Source: Actinomycetota bacterium
Lineage (GTDB): Bacteria; Actinomycetota; Humimicrobiia; Humimicrobiales; Humimicrobiaceae
Direction of reading: 5' to 3'
Assembly (NCBI GenBank): GCA_016932375.1
Contig: JAFGDA010000058.1
Location: forward strand, 1 to 6,752
Length of the DNA stretch: 6,752 nucleotides
Part shown: positions 6,148 to 6,752 of the stretch, piece by piece
Position numbering within the stretch: position 1 is the stretch's first letter
Layout: every line of letters starts with the position of its first letter
Program-made: the position numbers and the translations under genes
Notes under the pieces: model-generated
Database searches by the model: none
Told to the model about the DNA's origin: nothing
What the model saw: the letters and a program-made list of their open reading frames with translations, nothing else

Positions 6148-6471
6148 ATGGAAAATAAAATAAATAAAATCAAAAAGACAGTACGGGCTCTGGCAATAAA
6201 GAATAATGCTGACCTTGCGCTTATTTTCGGTTCATATGCCCGTGGGACCAACACCAGGCATTCGGATCTGGATGTGATTTTTGTTGAGCGGACTAAAAAA
6301 CCTTTCTTAAAACGGCTTGATCCATATTTTGATCCCTTATCTGAAATGATGAAGAGCGGGGTAGATGTTTTTGTCTATACACCACATGAGTTTGATAATT
6401 TAAAAAATAATCTTTTTTTAAAGAGGGCTCTTAATGAAGGAGTAGTCGTATTTGAGTCTGGAAAGCTATAA
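6148..6471 (+). CDS. Minimal nucleotidyltransferase (MntA-like), probable antitoxin of an MNT-HEPN pair
   Basis: This 107-residue protein has the exact GSx10DxD signature of the minimal nucleotidyltransferases: GS at 28-29 in IFGSYARG, then Asp40 and Asp42 in SDLDVIF, and a third acidic residue Asp73 in GVDVFVY. These are the metal-binding residues of the DNA polymerase beta-like fold, so the enzyme is probably active in moving nucleotides. Length is typical. It overlaps the following HEPN gene by 20 nt, the usual two-gene arrangement. In characterised MntA-HepT systems the MNT protein neutralises the HEPN toxin by AMPylating it. That role here is an inference from family and gene order. AGGAAT at 6131-6136 is a weak ribosome site. 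Confidence 0.88.
   Translation: MENKINKIKKTVRALAIKNNADLALIFGSYARGTNTRHSDLDVIFVERTKKPFLKRLDPYFDPLSEMMKSGVDVFVYTPHEFDNLKNNLFLKRALNEGVVVFESGKL
6436..6442 (+). promoter_or_regulatory. Ribosome-binding site GAAGGAG that sets the TTG start of the HEPN gene
   Basis: GAAGGAG lies inside the end of the nucleotidyltransferase gene, 9 nt before TTG at 6452. It supports a TTG start and a 20-nt overlap, the same design as the transketolase junction. Confidence 0.65.
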
Positions 6472-6752
6472 AAATGATTCAAAAAGATGGCTGAAACAGT
6501 CTGAAGCTGATATAAGTGCGGCAGAAGGAAGCCTGAAGAATAAAAATTATGAGTGGGCAATGCTTTCAGGCACAACAGGCCGCTGAAAAAGCATTAAAAG
6601 CATTATATTTAAATTATTCTGCCGATCCCTGGGGGCACAGTGTTGTAAAACTTATCAATGATTTTCCGGAAAAGAAAGCAAAAGAAGAAATAACTGAATT
6701 GCTTAATAAAGCCAGGGAATTGGACAAACTGTATATTCCTACAAGATATCCG
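6452..6752 (+). pseudogene. HEPN-domain protein, frameshifted and cut by the window edge
   Basis: The first frame starts at TTG 6452 and gives SKRWLKQSEADISAAE and KNYEWA, a typical start of HEPN proteins paired with nucleotidyltransferases, but runs to a stop at 6584-6586 after about 44 residues. From 6561 the next frame gives CFQAQQAAEKALKALYL, then WGHSVVKLI and ELDKLYIPTRYP, still open at the window end. Removing one A from the AA at 6559-6560 restores EWACFQAQQ, the expected family sequence, and joins 100 visible residues into one protein. The C-terminal part lies beyond the window. No Rx4-6H nuclease motif of the HepT type is seen in the visible part. The sequence looks closer to the general HEPN family than to the HepT/DUF86 family, so toxin activity is uncertain. 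Confidence 0.82.

Overview
The window reads as a bacterial chromosome segment with all genes on the + strand. Intergenic DNA is AT-rich, Arg is mostly AGG/AGA, Ile is often ATA, and TTG is used as a start codon. A split transketolase, a SorC-family regulator and a YhaM-type exoribonuclease together suggest an anaerobic Bacillota (Clostridia-like) or similar deep-branching bacterium. This is an inference from gene content; no RNA marker is present.

Layout: (1) 1-272 holds no clear gene: a 36-bp-period direct repeat at the left edge, then a probable promoter and a perfect palindrome TGCAAT-N2-ATTGCA. (2) 273-2107 encodes the two transketolase subunits with a 20-nt overlap; the second is broken by one extra base at about 1606. 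(3) 2108-2284 is intergenic and carries a decayed copy of the helix-turn-helix (HTH) coding segment of the downstream SorC gene. (4) 2285-2722 is a divergent RpiB/LacAB-type isomerase that keeps the catalytic Cys but lacks both conserved His. (5) 2797-3744 is the SorC-type regulator. (6) 3745-3985 is intergenic with a second copy of the palindrome. (7) 3986-4771 is surE. (8) 4772-4968 is intergenic with further TGCAAT half-sites, a -10 box and a hairpin. (9) 4969-6042 is yhaM. (10) 6148-6752 is a minimal nucleotidyltransferase (MNT) plus HEPN pair; the HEPN gene has a second one-base insertion and runs off the right edge.

How it may fit together: transketolase, the isomerase and the SorC regulator look like a sugar-phosphate interconversion locus under sugar-phosphate-responsive control. 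YhaM releases nucleotides from nucleic acids and SurE dephosphorylates nucleotides, so their products could in principle feed the pentose-phosphate reactions. The palindrome shared by the tkt and surE upstream regions is the only sequence-level hint of a link. The MNT-HEPN pair looks like a separate toxin-antitoxin-like module.

Most worth checking: the two single-base insertions (real decay or sequence error), the 35/37-identical HTH duplication flanking the isomerase gene, the isomerase without its usual His residues, and the shared palindrome. I see no clear evidence of an entirely new system.
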